Source: Blastomyces gilchristii SLH14081 (lineage: Eukaryota > Ascomycota > Eurotiomycetes > Onygenales > Ajellomycetaceae). From it: a stretch of 64,000 nucleotides of DNA. The notes beneath the pieces were generated by a model. It worked only from the letters and a program-made list of their open reading frames with translations. It searched no databases and was not told where the DNA came from. The stretch is taken from NCBI RefSeq assembly GCF_000003855.2, contig NW_003101678.1, forward strand, positions 3,505,891-3,569,890, written 5' to 3'. The first letter of the stretch is position 1. Every line of letters starts with the position of its first letter. This document shows positions 1 to 12,599 of this stretch, piece after piece. The translations under genes were made by a program, and so were the position numbers.

Positions 1-249
1 ATATATTGATTTAAAATATGAAAAAATGTAGTTAATAAGTGACTTGCAGATCTCTCATTATATTTTATTCTATATATGAAATTCTCTGCAAAAGTAGTGT
101 ATTTTAGAGATAAAACTAACAGTAGTGATAGAATTTTTTAAAAAGATTTCTTCTCTCTATGACACATTTTTCTCCCCCTTCTCATCTGTAATAGTGAGTG
201 CATGGAAGCATCATTCTTAGAAGATAATAAGAGGCTTATTCTGATGTTT

Positions 250-660
250 TCTAGTGAATAACAAATATCTTTGTGATGCAGTCACAGCCTTCATGACTGT
301 CAAGAAAGCCAGGTTGAAGGTGAAGACAGTGGCATTACTGAGTCACAGAAGCACTGCTCTCATTATTACATCTTCTTCTTCTGCTTCTCTTGCAGCTGTG
401 GCAGTAGTCACTGTGCCCTGCAGTGAGGTGTTGTTTCTTCTGCCAGTTAATTCATTCATGTTCAGTTCTTTTCCTGCTCTTCTCATCACTGTTGTGATAC
501 TGTCTTCTCTCTTAATCAGCATAGTGACATATGACCCTGTGTGATCATTCAGAGAGAACTCTGAAAAGAGCTTGATTCTGAGAACAGCAGCTTTAAGAAG
601 CTTAATCTATAGTTCTTCTTTCATAGCATATCTAAGCTCTGCTCAGAATACTACTGAGTT
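250..660 (-). pseudogene. X element: conserved reading frame 3' of integrase (copy 1)
   Basis: Downstream of integrase on the minus strand there is an acidic, Thr/Arg-rich reading frame that aligns well with X2 at about 10960-11300. Shared stretches include DHTxSYxT, RRNNTSLQGTVTT and a Glu-rich tract (EAEEEDV here, EAGEEEEDV in X2). Conservation of the amino-acid sequence between two independently mutated copies suggests that it once encoded protein. No family is recognised; it could be the C-terminal tail of the polyprotein or a separate 3' ORF. The opposite strand is also open here, but I treat that as a shadow. Confidence 0.4.
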
Positions 661-2349
661 AGATCTACAGAGTTCTGTGATTTCTTTATCTTCTCTCTGT
701 GAAAAGACTTCAGTGCAGTCTCTGACTAGCACTGCTACTTATCTATACTATGTCAAGCAGCTGAAGAAGAGAAGGATTTTATATATTTATCTCTTCTTTC
801 ACTTCTGTTATTTTCATTATATCTGTAACAATGACTTCTATCTCTCTATAAGTATTATCTCATAGAAAGACATCATATCAGCTCTAATAAGAAGTCTAGA
901 TACTTAAGCAGTATAAAGTGAGAATCTCAGAGCTTTAAGTATTGACAGATTCTATCAAGACTGAAAAGATTTCTCTTACTTATCTATAAAAGAAGATAAA
1001 AGTGTGAATCTCTGAGATGAAAAAACATCTCAGAATAACTGATCTCAAGAAGAGATCAGCTGATACTGTTATTAAAAGCACTGCAGAGATTAATCACTGA
1101 TTGAAGAGAATTTCACTTCAGTTAAAGCAGATAACTGAGATACTTTGTAAGTTAATAAGTTGATACTTTCAGTATCTTTTATACTCTTCTGCAGCATGCT
1201 TCTCTACAGTACTGCAGTGCTAACTTCTCAGCAGATAAAGATATCAATATCAGAGACTTTAACAGTGAAGAATGAGTTTGATAAGAATGTAATTATTAAT
1301 GAGTAGACTCTGAAATTCTCTTTTTTTACTTTTTCAGCAGGCTGCAGTCTTATTAGATTAGCAGCAGTCTATAAGTTAATTAATATTAATCTTTTTTATT
1401 GATTTTAAATATTTCTTTCTTTTCTTATTAACTGCTTCAGAAATTTTACACTTGTGTAGTCTTATTAAACTTCTAAAAAATTCTTTGAGAGAAAATAGAA
1501 GAAGAGTGTTATAGAGTCTATAAAATATCAGTTTATTACTGTAAGATTATCTCTAAAAAAACTCTTTGAGAAAAAATGAGAAGTCTTAAGCAGTATTTCT
1601 TACTTAATATCTCTGATATGTAATAAGATAGTCTCTACTAGCTGTTTCATAGCTTACAATCTCTTTCTCAGTATTTTTCAAATACTTAAGTGATTTTTAT
1701 AAATTCTCTGATAATAAATAATCTTCTTATTTAACAAGATATTGAAGCTTGCTGTAATATATTTACTTATTCAATATTTTCTTTATAAGATATTCAGTAT
1801 CACTTTTAATCTTAATATTATTCAGTTAAAACAGCTTCACTCTGAAGTATTACTTATAGAGCTTTAAATAGAAAATATGAAAAATAGAATGAATTGATTT
1901 CAATTCTGTGAATAATTTCAACTTATATATCTGCTTACTCATTACTCTTATTACTAAGAAAGATTCTAGTCACTACTTACTAAGCTTCTTACACAGTCTC
2001 ATTATCTTAATATTCTTTGTTAAAAGTAGTACTTGATTCTCTATTAAGAACTTCATTGAAAGATATTTTTAATTATAGTATTTTATCTACTGCTTCTGAG
2101 TGTGATGAATGCTTTTTACTATCTTCTTATAAATTTTATTCAAAAGTTTCAATCTTACTTTTACTTCTAGTACTGAGAGATACTTTATTCTCTGTATTTA
2201 TCTAACATTCTAACTGTCTATTTCTCTCTTTGAAATGTTATCTATAATATCACTGAGTAATGAAGAATTATATTCATAATAAGTATAGAAAGAAGATATC
2301 TTTAAGATTATATTCTTTACATTATTATATATAAATTTAGTAATTAGAA

Positions 2350-5300
2350 GATGTTTAGACTAATCATTTTAATAATATGAATAGAATGCTTAAAGATGCT
2401 ATTCTAGTATCTGATTCTAATATTCAGTCTGACTATCAGTCTGCAGATGAAATACAGTACTGAGAAGACATCTTATCATAAGATAATAGTAAAAAGTTAA
2501 TCAGTATTTGCTGATGAAGAGGGATTCTTGATCTGTTATTAACAATTTCAGAGCATCATAATTACAAATAATAATATCTAAAAACAGGTCAGTCAATTCA
2601 GAGACTTTAATCTTTTTATAAGTAGAGATATATCTAGACTGGCCGCTGAGACCATGAATTTCATGTTTGGTTCCATTTGGTCTGATCTCATACATTTCTT
2701 GGCGTGAATCCCGCTTGGACTGGCTATTAAAAAAACATGTAAAGTGACTATATATCAGATCTTAAAATGAAACCATGACTTGAAAAAAATGAGAAAGTGA
2801 TCTCATTTGGTCTCATTTAGTTCCATTCTTAGCATAAAGTTACTATTTTTAGACATTTTAAGATTTTTTTTAGACTATTTTTAATTTTTTAAAAAGTAAC
2901 ACTTTTTGGTAACACTCAAATGAGATTTAAAGTCATTTAAAGCAATAAAAATAATTTAAATTGAGAAGTGGAAATCATGGTCTCATTTGAAAAATGTGAC
3001 AAGAGTAGACAGTAAGTCCCACTGGGACAGTATGGGACTACTATCTAATGTTAAAACTGTGTAATGGAATCAGTCGAATTGGTAATGAGACTATCAAAAA
3101 ATCTAGTCCTGGTCCCAGACACGGTCACACGGTCAGTCTAGATATATCTGATTATCTTTATAAAGTAATTAACAATGATTAAAATTGAGTCATATTCTTT
3201 GACTCTTATTGACTTTGACAGATCAACTATGAAATTCATTAATAGATTCTATTATAAGCTCTTTGAAACAGACAGTGATATTAACTTACTGTATTACTTA
3301 TATCACAGAATCTTTATTCTTTAACAGATATTATAAGTCTTAATATACTCTTTGACATCTGTCTGAAGCTTGTTTCAAATGTATTTATGTTTTAAAAGCT
3401 TCTCAGTCTTCTCTAACCTGAAGTGCTCTGCATGAGAATCATTATAATAAATTCTTAATAACTTCTGACACATCACTCTACTACAAGAGACAAAGACTGA
3501 ACTATTCAGTAATAGAAGTTCATATTCTTCTAGTTATCAGTGACTTGATTTCTTAGTGACACTGCTTCACTCAGAGTCTGTCTCTTTCAAGTTCAAACTG
3601 AACTCTTTCTTCTTCAACTTCTGAATTTAAGCTGCAGTAGAGACATTCCTCTTCTATAACTTATCAATGAATTTCAAAAGTAGTTGAATTGAAAGATTGT
3701 AAACTGTTTCATTCTTTGTCAATTCAATGATTGTAAGATATAATATAAGAAGCTCATGATCTTCAGTGTCAGTTCTCTGTGAGAACCTGAATTCTCTTTC
3801 ATCTTCTATACTGAGTCATACAGCTATCTCTTCAGCACTGTTTCTGAGCTTCAGAGAATCTCAACTCTCTGCAGCTAGCTTCTTCTGTAGTGATGACAGA
3901 GATTCTTTTATAGAATTCTTCTCTGCATCAACAATATTATAATTGAGTTATTTAGATAATATATCAGCAAGATTAAGTCAATCTGAACAGTATTAAATAT
4001 AGAAATCATACTCTGAAAGCAGCTTCACTCACCTGACTTGACATTCTGTCAAGCTCTTTGTTGTCAAGAAGTAATACAGATTTACATAATTAGTGAGAAC
4101 TTACACTGAGTACTTATTACTCTGAAGATAATATCACTAGATCTTAAAGAATTTGATAATTACTAACATCTTCTGATTATAAGTATTATACCTTCTCTGT
4201 ATAAGTAATAACTTCTTGAAGAAGAAGATCACTGATCTTCATTCACAGTATCTTATAGACTTTATAAAAAAGTCTTCTCTTACAGATAATTCATTATCTA
4301 TTTTCTCAGAGATGATTATTTTCTGATTCTTTCAATATTGAAAGGTCTTCAGTGTTAACTGTGAAAAGATTTTACAGATCTCATTTCTGAATATATCAGT
4401 CTCACACTGACTGAATAAGTTAAGATTAAAGTGATTCAGTATTGTGATATCTGTGAAAGCTTGTTTCAATTTCACAAACATCTACACAGCATCTTAAATG
4501 AGAATAAATAATTCTATTTTTCTGTCTTTCACACTTCTCTTTAATAGATCTGTAAGAGAGACAGTAATCTGTGAATATGCATAGATGAATCATCTGTAGA
4601 AATTTACAAATTCTAGAAATATCTGCATCTCACAGTACATTCACAGTGCTGGTCAGTTCTCAATAACAGAGACTCAGTCTCTGTTCATTGAAATGCTGTT
4701 CATCTCAATAATATAATCTAAGAAATTAATCTCCTGTATGTAGAATGAGCATTTTTCAGTGTTTGTATAGAGTTGATACTGTTTCAAGTGACTTAATACT
4801 TCTTGAATATGAGTATTGTGTTCTTTCTCTGTTTTTGAGAAGATTAGAATGTCATTCAAGTATACTATACAGAAGATGTTGACAAGGCTCTGCAGTGTCT
4901 CATTTATATAGATCTGAAAGATGGCTGAAGTGTTACAAAGATCAAAAGATAAAACAAGATATTCAAAATTACTGTATTTGATATGAAAAGCTGTTTTTCA
5001 AACATTGTCTTTGTTAACTCTGATTCTATGATAGATATTCTGTATATCAATTTTTGAGAATATCTTTACTCTAGATAATCAATCAATCATCTTGTCAATC
5101 AATGATAATAAATAGTAATTCTTAACTGTCATCTTATTAAGGCCTCTGTAGTCTACACATAGGCATAGTCTATTATTCTTCTTAAGTATAAAGAGTATAG
5201 ACATCTCTGCTAAACTCTTTGATAAATATATTCAGTTCTTTAATTACACTTCTTCAAGATATTTGCACAGAATATTCAATTTCTTTACAGACAAGTTATA

Positions 5301-5950
5301 AAGAGACCTGTACAGTGTCATTACACTGTCTTCAAGACAAATCTTATATTGTATCTTGATATCAGGAAACTTCACTGCTTCTCTTTCTGAAAAGACATTC
5401 TTAAAATCTGTAAAGAGATGTTATATATGTTCATCTTCAATGATGAATACTGCTGCTAATCTTGCAGTGAGGGTGATAACTTCTTCATCTGTCTTCAAGT
5501 CTCAATCACCTGTTACACAGTATATTGACTCTATCTTCTCTTCAAGATTCTTTCAATGAAACTCTTCAGGTTTCTCTATTACTGTCTCTTTATTAGTGAG
5601 ATAATACTGTCACATCTGAGTGACTCAGTCAATGAGAGAATTGTTTTCTCTCAATTATGAAAGATCTAGAATGACATTCTCATCTATGATATTGACTATA
5701 TAAAGAAGCAGACTACTCTTCTTAAAGGTTTCTTCTGAGTCTGTGATCACACACTTCACTTGAATTATGCTAAAACAGTGATATCTTGTTTTATCAGTAA
5801 ATTTTACATGATCTGACAGATCTATCTTCTTTCAATTCTTTATCAAAGAAAAGAAATAGAATATGAAGTTAATATTCACTCTGAAGTCAAGTAGGCATCT
5901 CACTGATATCTCTCTATTCAGAGTATGCATTGTGATTGTAATATGAACTC
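2350..5950 (-). pseudogene. X element pol (RT, RNase H, integrase), decayed
   Basis: Reading leftward, the reverse transcriptase active-site region is at about 4820-4870, with YLNDILIFSKT. YLDD is expected, so the first catalytic Asp has become Asn. The frame continues into the downstream RT segment QEVLSHLKQYQLYTNTEKC. Integrase core follows at about 3250-2350, with a conserved YNSILVI-type block and the ISTYKKIK and LITDQESLF segments. The latter corresponds to the catalytic LITDRGSLF of gypsy integrases, with R to Q and G to E changes typical of G-to-A decay. A hAT derivative at 2635-3140 splits the integrase. Many stops make it inactive. Confidence 0.85.
2635..3140 (+). mobile_element. 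506-bp hAT-derived MITE, copy 1
   Basis: This is a non-autonomous element with short terminal inverted repeats TAGACTGGCCG and (reverse complement) TAGACTGACCG. It is flanked by a perfect 8-bp target duplication, gatatatc (2627-2634 and 3141-3148), which is diagnostic for hAT. The outer ~90 bp on the left and ~40 bp on the right match the ends of the 5.76-kb hAT copies in this window, so their transposase probably mobilised it. It interrupts the integrase of X1. It contains one copy of the hAT-family repeat (taacactttttggtaacact, near 2895). Confidence 0.95.
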
Positions 5951-5959
5951 AGAGATATG

Positions 5960-6995
5960 AGAATTGTTAATTCTTTTCTTTCTCTTCTTTATCTTTCACA
6001 GATATGTTTGTCAGAAGAGAAGTTAACTTTGAGAAGATATCTTCTCAGTTTCTTCTCTTCTTTGACTTCTTGTAATCACTGATATAGTGATTATCAGCTC
6101 TGCAGTTGAAACAGAAATCTTTATTAAATCTTTTTTAATGTTTCTTTGCAGTGAGTGAAGAATCAGAATACTTGAAATTCTTCTTTACTTTCTTCACACT
6201 AAACCTGTTATGATGCTGTTTAAATTCTGTCATTGATTGCTTAGAAGAGATCTTGTTGATCTTTTTCTCAGAGAATTAATTATTCAAATAGATTCAGAAA
6301 GCCAGGTTAACAAGCTCAGTGTAATTGATTGATAAACTCTGATATTATAATATCATTATCTGCATCTTGTGAGTCAGCTTTGTGAGATAAAGCTGTATTT
6401 TTAATTGATTCAAATTATCAGTTAATTCCTCTCAATATTCTTCAAATCTTGTATTGAAATTGAAAGAATTCTTATTATCTTGTTAATATAATGAGTTGAA
6501 CTGCTGTGCTGCTATGAAGTTATAATTACAGTGATCTTCAATTTAATTTAGTAGAAAGTTCTTGAATTCTTCTTAAGTCATTGTAGTATTGATACACTCA
6601 AGCTCTCTCTTCTTGATGACTTAAGTAGTTGCAGAGATATCTTCAAGAAGATTGACAGTGTATATTACTTATATCTTATAAGTATTATACTGGCTCAGAT
6701 TAAGGCAGAATTTCTGTTCAAGAGTACAGATAAAGCTGTGAAATTCAGATAAGATGTTTTTCTTATATCTCAGTGAATCTCTGATCTTAATCTCTCTATC
6801 TTCATAATAGATGTAGATGTGTAGAGGCTGTGACAGTGACAGAGTGATTGAAGAGCTCATATCAAAATGTGCAGTGAGTTCAGAAATCTCAGATTTCTGC
6901 TGAGATAGAGTTGTATACACTCTAGGAAATAATGTAGTATTTCTCTCAGAGAGTGAGGTCAGGTCAGTCTCAGCACAGATGTATAAGGTCATATC
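5960..6995 (-). pseudogene. X element gag, decayed
   Basis: A minus-strand frame opens at about 6992 and runs about 107 codons before its first stop. It is rich in Ser/Leu and ends CLNLSQYNTYKI. Farther left, near 6060-6110, is a retroviral-type zinc knuckle of form C-x2-C-x4-H-x4-C: CFNCRADNHYISDY, whose last Cys is now Tyr (TGC to TAC). Position between the 5' LTR and RT supports Gag. The protein would have bound element RNA in virus-like particles. Stops and the lost zinc ligand make it non-functional. Confidence 0.7.
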
Positions 6996-7049
6996 AGTCT
7001 GTTAGAGCTTGACTGATTCAAACTTGTAATTAGATTGAGTGATTTGAAT

Positions 7050-7582
7050 TGTAATATGATGAAACTGAAGTGACAGCTAGTTAGCAGCAATATATAGAGA
7101 TAGTTGTTTAAGAAGCTGTATGAGTGAACTTGACTATCTTGCTTGAATAGTGAGCTTGTAGGCTACAAGGTTATTGTGAGAATATCACAGATATAATACT
7201 TAGTATACTAAGAAGATTGTATGAGATATGCAGTAACTCTCATATATATTTCAGTAGAAGAAAAACAAATCACTGACTTCTTTGATGAAGAGCCAGCATC
7301 TAGTTATTCTATATAGATAATGAGTGAATACCCTCCTCTCATTTCATGAGTGAGAATAGCCAGAGTGATACCTCAGTGATGTCTCATTGTCAAGAAAGAG
7401 TAATCTGCTGACCTTGTATAGAAGTGAGATTCTTATATCCATCAATTGAATCTTTCTATGATATATTCAAATAATGTCATAGGGTGGTTGGAAACCGGTT
7501 CAGACAGGATGAAATCATCCGCATGAAAGCAATGGGCCGTGTGGAACCGCAGCAGGGCCTTGGCGCGGCCGGGAGCGTGACA
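7050..7582 (-). repeat. X1 LTR (5' LTR of the minus-strand element)
   Basis: It is bounded by tgtaat...gtgaca and aligns over its length with the X2 LTR at 9878-10419 (542 bp). The left four-fifths are heavily mutated, but the last ~100 bp (7483-7582) keep many CpG, CC and GG (for example ggcgcggccggga). The same stretch in X2 has decayed to CpG-free sequence. Confidence 0.85.
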
Positions 7583-9877
7583 CATGCCATCATGTGCACC
7601 CTATCAAATTTATGATTGAGATTAACAGCTGGCTCTGCAGTCTGTATAACTCTGATAGATAATCTTCATTCTTTTCTTTACAGATGTTCTCTACTGTATT
7701 TACATTCTTTATACTCTTATCTACATTCATTACAATCTTTACAACCTGTATATTCATTAATATACTCTTTCATACACTGCTGCTTAATATGTGAGAATTC
7801 TCATTCTCTCAGTGCATTTAAACATTCTCAATTCAATGCATTATTCTGTACATGCTCTACATGTTATCAAGCTCAGTATCATACATGTCAGACATATTCA
7901 GTTCAAATCTTCTATCTGTCATTGAGAGATGTAGCTGCTTCTGTGCTTAACTCACAGTAAGTTGAGCTGTCACACTGTGATATATACTGTGAAGACTATT
8001 TATCTCATCTGTTTCATACTGTCAATCCTATGTTCAAGAACTGTAACAACTGTCAAGCTCTCAATTATAAATATATCTGTGATATTAAACACTGTTATCT
8101 GACAGCTGCTGCAGCAGTTCATGCAGATTATATATATAGAGATTCATTGAAGTAACTGTCTCTTAATATTCTTAATAATTGAATCAGTTCAACTATCTCT
8201 GAATCAGCTATTAATTCTTTAATTACTTATAATTATTAACCTGTTCTCTGCAGTTTTCAGTTCTATACTTATCACTGTCAATCACTTGATTTTAACTGAA
8301 TAAATATCTGCTGCTCTGTCTACAGAGCTAAGCATTGAATTAATAAATATATATATAAGTTATCAAAGACTCTATCAGTGTTTTTTATATACTGTGTAAG
8401 AGATACTGTAAGACTGCTATCTGTTAAAGAATCTTTATAAGAGTTATATAAACTGTTTAATAATAATACAGCTGATATGAAGTATTTTTATAAGTATATT
8501 CAGAACTATAACTCTGTTCTGATATTTACATTTATTAAGTATAAGTAGAATTCTTATCTGAGTTATCTAACTACTAACAGCTCAGTGTTATTTTAAATAC
8601 AGAGAGAACTCTATTATCTATAAGAACTATTAAAGTCTGAGTTAGATAAGAATATCTATTTTATATAAATATAAATTCATAATTCACAGTTTAATGCAGA
8701 TATTTTAAATAATACAGACTCTATTATATATTCTAGTATATTTAATTATATCTGTATTATATTACTTACTGTTTATTCATTTACTTTTTTATATTCTTCT
8801 ATTATATTGTTATAACTGCTAATATTTTCAAGATTAATTCTTTTATTCAGCTCTATCAGTCTGTATAGAAGATACTATAGAATAGCTTTGCTATATATAT
8901 TAATTTAAATCCTGTTCTACAGCTGAAGATAGATAATAACTGCTACTGTGAGAATCTGTCTACTATCTCTGAGATTGCAGTTATTATACAGAACACTCTT
9001 AGTAGTATCTATTATCTCTATATTATTCTTCTAATGCTATAACAGCCTGATACTGACTTAAGTCTTATATATATTAATTCTTACAGTCTGTTATATCTTT
9101 CACTGCATTATATTCTACTTTTTTCTTTCAGAGATCATAGTTGATATATTAATATAAATATACTTACAGATCTCTCACTCACTCATAACAGCTCTGATGA
9201 TAATGTTGATAATACTATTAAAAATGAAGATAAGTATGACAGCTGTAGCCTGACTCTATGTATATAATATGTATATAATCTTTTTCAATGAGATAATGTT
9301 AATACTTCTCTTTTTCAGACTAAATATCTATTTTAATAATATTTAATTGATATTTATATAAATGTTAATGAACAGTAGCTGAACTGAGTTCATACTCATT
9401 AACTGAAAATTTATACAGATCAATATAGTGATCTATATAATATTATATAAACAGATAATACAGATTATGAGCAGCTTAATCACTATGTGATATTATCTGC
9501 TTCTTATATAGATAGTGAATATTTTATATATAAACTGTTTCAGAATTCTATAATAATTATCTTTAATTACAGACATTTAATTCTTTTTATTATATTCACA
9601 GCTAACTCTGAGTGAAAGAAGATTATCTGTGAGTTACTCTCTGATCAAACTGCAGTAAACTGCTTAAATTTGATTGTATATATTTTTATAATGAAGATTT
9701 TTCATTTTCTTAATATTTTCAAATTCAGACAGCTGTTTAAACTGATGTTGATCAGAGTATGAATAATTAAATATTAAAAATGTGAACTGTCTTATATATA
9801 TCTGTTAATCTGACTAGAGAACTCTGAGTAATTTTTACAGTCTGATACAATTAATGATATTATATCTACAGAGCTGT
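7583..9877 (+). pseudogene. Helitron, N-terminal and start of Rep domain (piece 1)
   Basis: Translation on the + strand, reading through stops, matches the helitron-like N-terminal domain. Landmarks are a Cys-containing N-terminal segment (7616-7960, FCTCSTCYQAQ), then KNCNNCQALNYK near 8040, the QNYNSVLIFTF block near 8505, QRELYYL near 8605 and IHNSQFNADILNN near 8680. Later come the conserved LFITFTANPxW-type block, seen as FIIFTANSEWKKI near 9590, and the degraded GLPHIHLL region just before 9878. The frame breaks where the X2 LTR begins, so the catalytic Tyr part of Rep is missing. Almost no CG, CC or GG remains, so this is probably the oldest element here. The 5' end of the Helitron is not visible. 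Confidence 0.82.
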
Positions 9878-10419
9878 TGTAACATGACGGAACTAAAGTA
9901 GTGACTAGTCAGTAATGTTATGTAGAAGTAGTTGTTAAGAAGCTGTATAAGTGAGCTTGACTATCTTGCTTGAATAGTGAGCTTGTAGGCTACAGAGTTA
10001 TTGGAGAATATCACAGATATGATACTTAGTATACTAAGAAGATTATATGAGAAATGCAGTAACTCTTGTATATATTTCAGTAGAAGAAAAATAAATCACT
10101 GACTTCTTTGATAAGAAGTCAGCATCTAGCTATTCTATATAGACAATGAGTGAATACTCTTCTTTCATTTCATGAGTGAGAATAGCTGAAGTGATACCTC
10201 AGCAGCATCTTATTATCAAGAAAGAGTAATCTGCTGATCTTGTATAGAAGTAGAATTTTTATATTTATTAATCAGATCTTTCTATGATATATCTGAATAA
10301 TGTCATAGAGTGATTGAAAACTGGTTTGAACAGTCTGTGAAATAAATAAAATTATTCATATAAAAGTGATGAGCTGTGTGAAACTGCAGCAAGATCTTGA
10401 TATAGTCAGAGACATGATA
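9878..10419 (-). repeat. X2 LTR (3' LTR)
   Basis: Bounded by tgtaac...catgata (ancestrally ...cgtgaca). It aligns with the X1 LTR with many C/T and G/A differences. Its left edge cuts the Helitron Rep frame. Confidence 0.85.
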
Positions 10420-10879
10420 ATACTCTTCTCTTTAAGAGTATAGTTCTGATGCTCTTAAGATTACTGAATTAAAAATTATCTTTATTATGTAGCAATGATT
10501 ATCAACTGATTAACAGTGCATATACTGCACATGATATAAAGAAATAGATGAGTTTTTCAGCTGACTGTGTAGATCTTTCTTTTTTCATCTTCATTCAAAT
10601 CAAACACATGATAAGTGAGTTCCTCATATATTAATTTAAAATGTGAAAAATGTAGTTAATAAGTGACTTACAGATCACTCATCATATTTCATTCTATATA
10701 TAAAATTCCCTGCAAAAGTAATGTATTTTAGAGATAAAGTTAATAATAGTAATAGGATTTTTTGAAAAGATTTTCTTCTCTGTGAAATATTTTTCTCTTC
10801 TTCTCTTTCATCTGTAATAGTGAGTGCATGAGAGTATCATTCTTGAGAGATAATAAGAGACTTATTCTGACATTTTCTA

Positions 10880-11560
10880 GTGAGTAATAAACATCTTCAT
10901 GATGTGACTGTGATCTTCATGACTGTTAAGAAAGCTCAGTTGAAGATGAAGATAATGATGTCAATAGATCATGAAAGTATCACTTTCATTGTTACATCTT
11001 CTTCTTCTTCTCCTGCTTCTCTTGCAACTGTGACAGTAGTTACTGTACCTTGCAGTGAGGTGTTATTTCTTCTGCTGATTAATTCATCTGTGTCTGATTC
11101 TTTCTCTGTCTCTCTCATCACTGTTGTGATGCTGTTCTCTCTCTCAGTTAACACAGTGATATATGACTCTGTGTGATCATTCAGAGAGAATCTCAGAGAG
11201 AGCTTGATTTCAGAGATAGCAGCTCTGAGAAGCTCAATCTGTAGTTTCTCTTTTATAGCACATCTGAGCCCTGCTCAGAATACTGCTGAGTTGAGTCTGC
11301 AGAATTCTGTGATTTCTTTATCTTCTCTCTGTGAAGAGGCTCTGATACAGTCTCTGACTGATACTGTTACTTGTCTATACTGTGCTAAGCAGCTGAAGAA
11401 AGAAAGAATTTTATATATCTATTTCTTCTTTCACTTCTATTATTTTCATTACACTTATAATAACAACTTCTATCTCTCTGTAAGTATTATCTACTCTATA
11501 AGAAGATGTTGTATCAGTTCTGATAAGAAGTTCAGATGCTTAAGCAGTACAGAGTGAGAA
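10880..11560 (-). pseudogene. X element: conserved reading frame 3' of integrase (copy 2)
   Basis: On the minus strand, 11154-10969 is open and continues upstream in the same frame (LLRAAISEIKLSLRFSLNDH). It matches X1 at 250-660 at the amino-acid level, including RRNNTSLQGTVTT and EAGEEEEDV. Function is unrecognised. Its position between integrase and 3' LTR is where gypsy elements can carry an extra ORF or a polyprotein tail. Confidence 0.42.
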
Positions 11561-12599
11561 TCTCAGAGCTTTAAGTATTGATAAATTCTATTAAGACTGA
11601 AGAGATCTCTCTTACTCATCTGTAAAAGAAGATGAAAGTGTGAATCTCTGAGATGAAAAAACATCTCAGAATGACTGATCTTAAGAAGAGATCAGCTGAT
11701 ACTGCTATTAAAAGCATCACAGAGATTAATCACTGATTAAAGAGAATCTCACTTCAATTGAAATAGATAACTGAGATGCTTTATAAATTAATAAGTTGAT
11801 ACTTCAAGTATCTCTTATACTCTTCTACAGCATGCTCTTCTACAGTGCTGCAGTGCTAACTTCTCAGCAGACAAAGATATCAGTGTTGAAGACTTCAATG
11901 ATGAAGAATGAGTTTAATAAGAATGTAATTATTGATAAGTAGAGTCTAGTTCTTCTTTTTACTTTTTCAGTGAGCTGTAGTCTCATTAGAATAGCAGTAG
12001 TCTGCAGATTAATAATATTAATCTTTTTATTAATTTCAAATATCTCTTCTCTCTAACTGCTTCAGGAATTTTACACTTGTGTAGTCTTATTAAACTTCTA
12101 AAAATTCTTTGAGAGAAAATAGAAGAAGAGTGCTATGAAGTTCATAAGACACTGACTCATTATCATGAGATCATCTCTAAAAAACTCTTTGAGAAAAATA
12201 AGAAGTCTTAAGCAGTATTTCTTATCTAACATCTCTGATGTGTAATAGAGTAATCTCTACTAGTCATCTCATAGCTTACAATCTCTTTCCCAGCATTTTT
12301 TAAATACTTAAGCAGTTTCTATGAATTCTCTGACAATGAATAATCTTCTTATTTAACAAGATATTGAAGCTTGCTGTAATATATTCACTTATTCAATATT
12401 TTCTTTATAAGATATTCAGTATCACTCTTGATCTCAATATTATCTGACTAAGAGAGCTCTACTCTGAGATATTGCTTATAGAGCTTTAAATAGAAAATGT
12501 GAAAAATAGAATAAATTGATTTCAATTCTGAGAATAATTTCAACTCATATATCTGTTTATTTATTACTCTTATTACTGAGAAAGATTTTAGTTATTACT

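Larger units (their letters stand above)
1..7582 (-). mobile_element. Ty3/gypsy LTR retrotransposon X, copy 1 (left end outside window)
   Basis: A decayed gypsy element runs right to left. Its 5' LTR is at 7050-7582, followed leftward by gag with a zinc knuckle, then RT, RNase H and integrase, and then a long 3' region. Domain order (RT before integrase) marks it as Ty3/gypsy. The 3' LTR lies left of the window. Copy X2 aligns with it almost end to end: base 1 here corresponds to about 10628 there, and the match runs to 4527 versus 14640. The body is heavily C-to-T mutated. A 506-bp hAT derivative interrupts the integrase. Confidence 0.88.

Noticed and set aside
254..865. Plus-strand frames at 254-544 and 572-865 (and 10880-11557) as genes
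   Set aside because: They oppose the X element, and the minus-strand frame shows the better conserved amino-acid pattern between copies.
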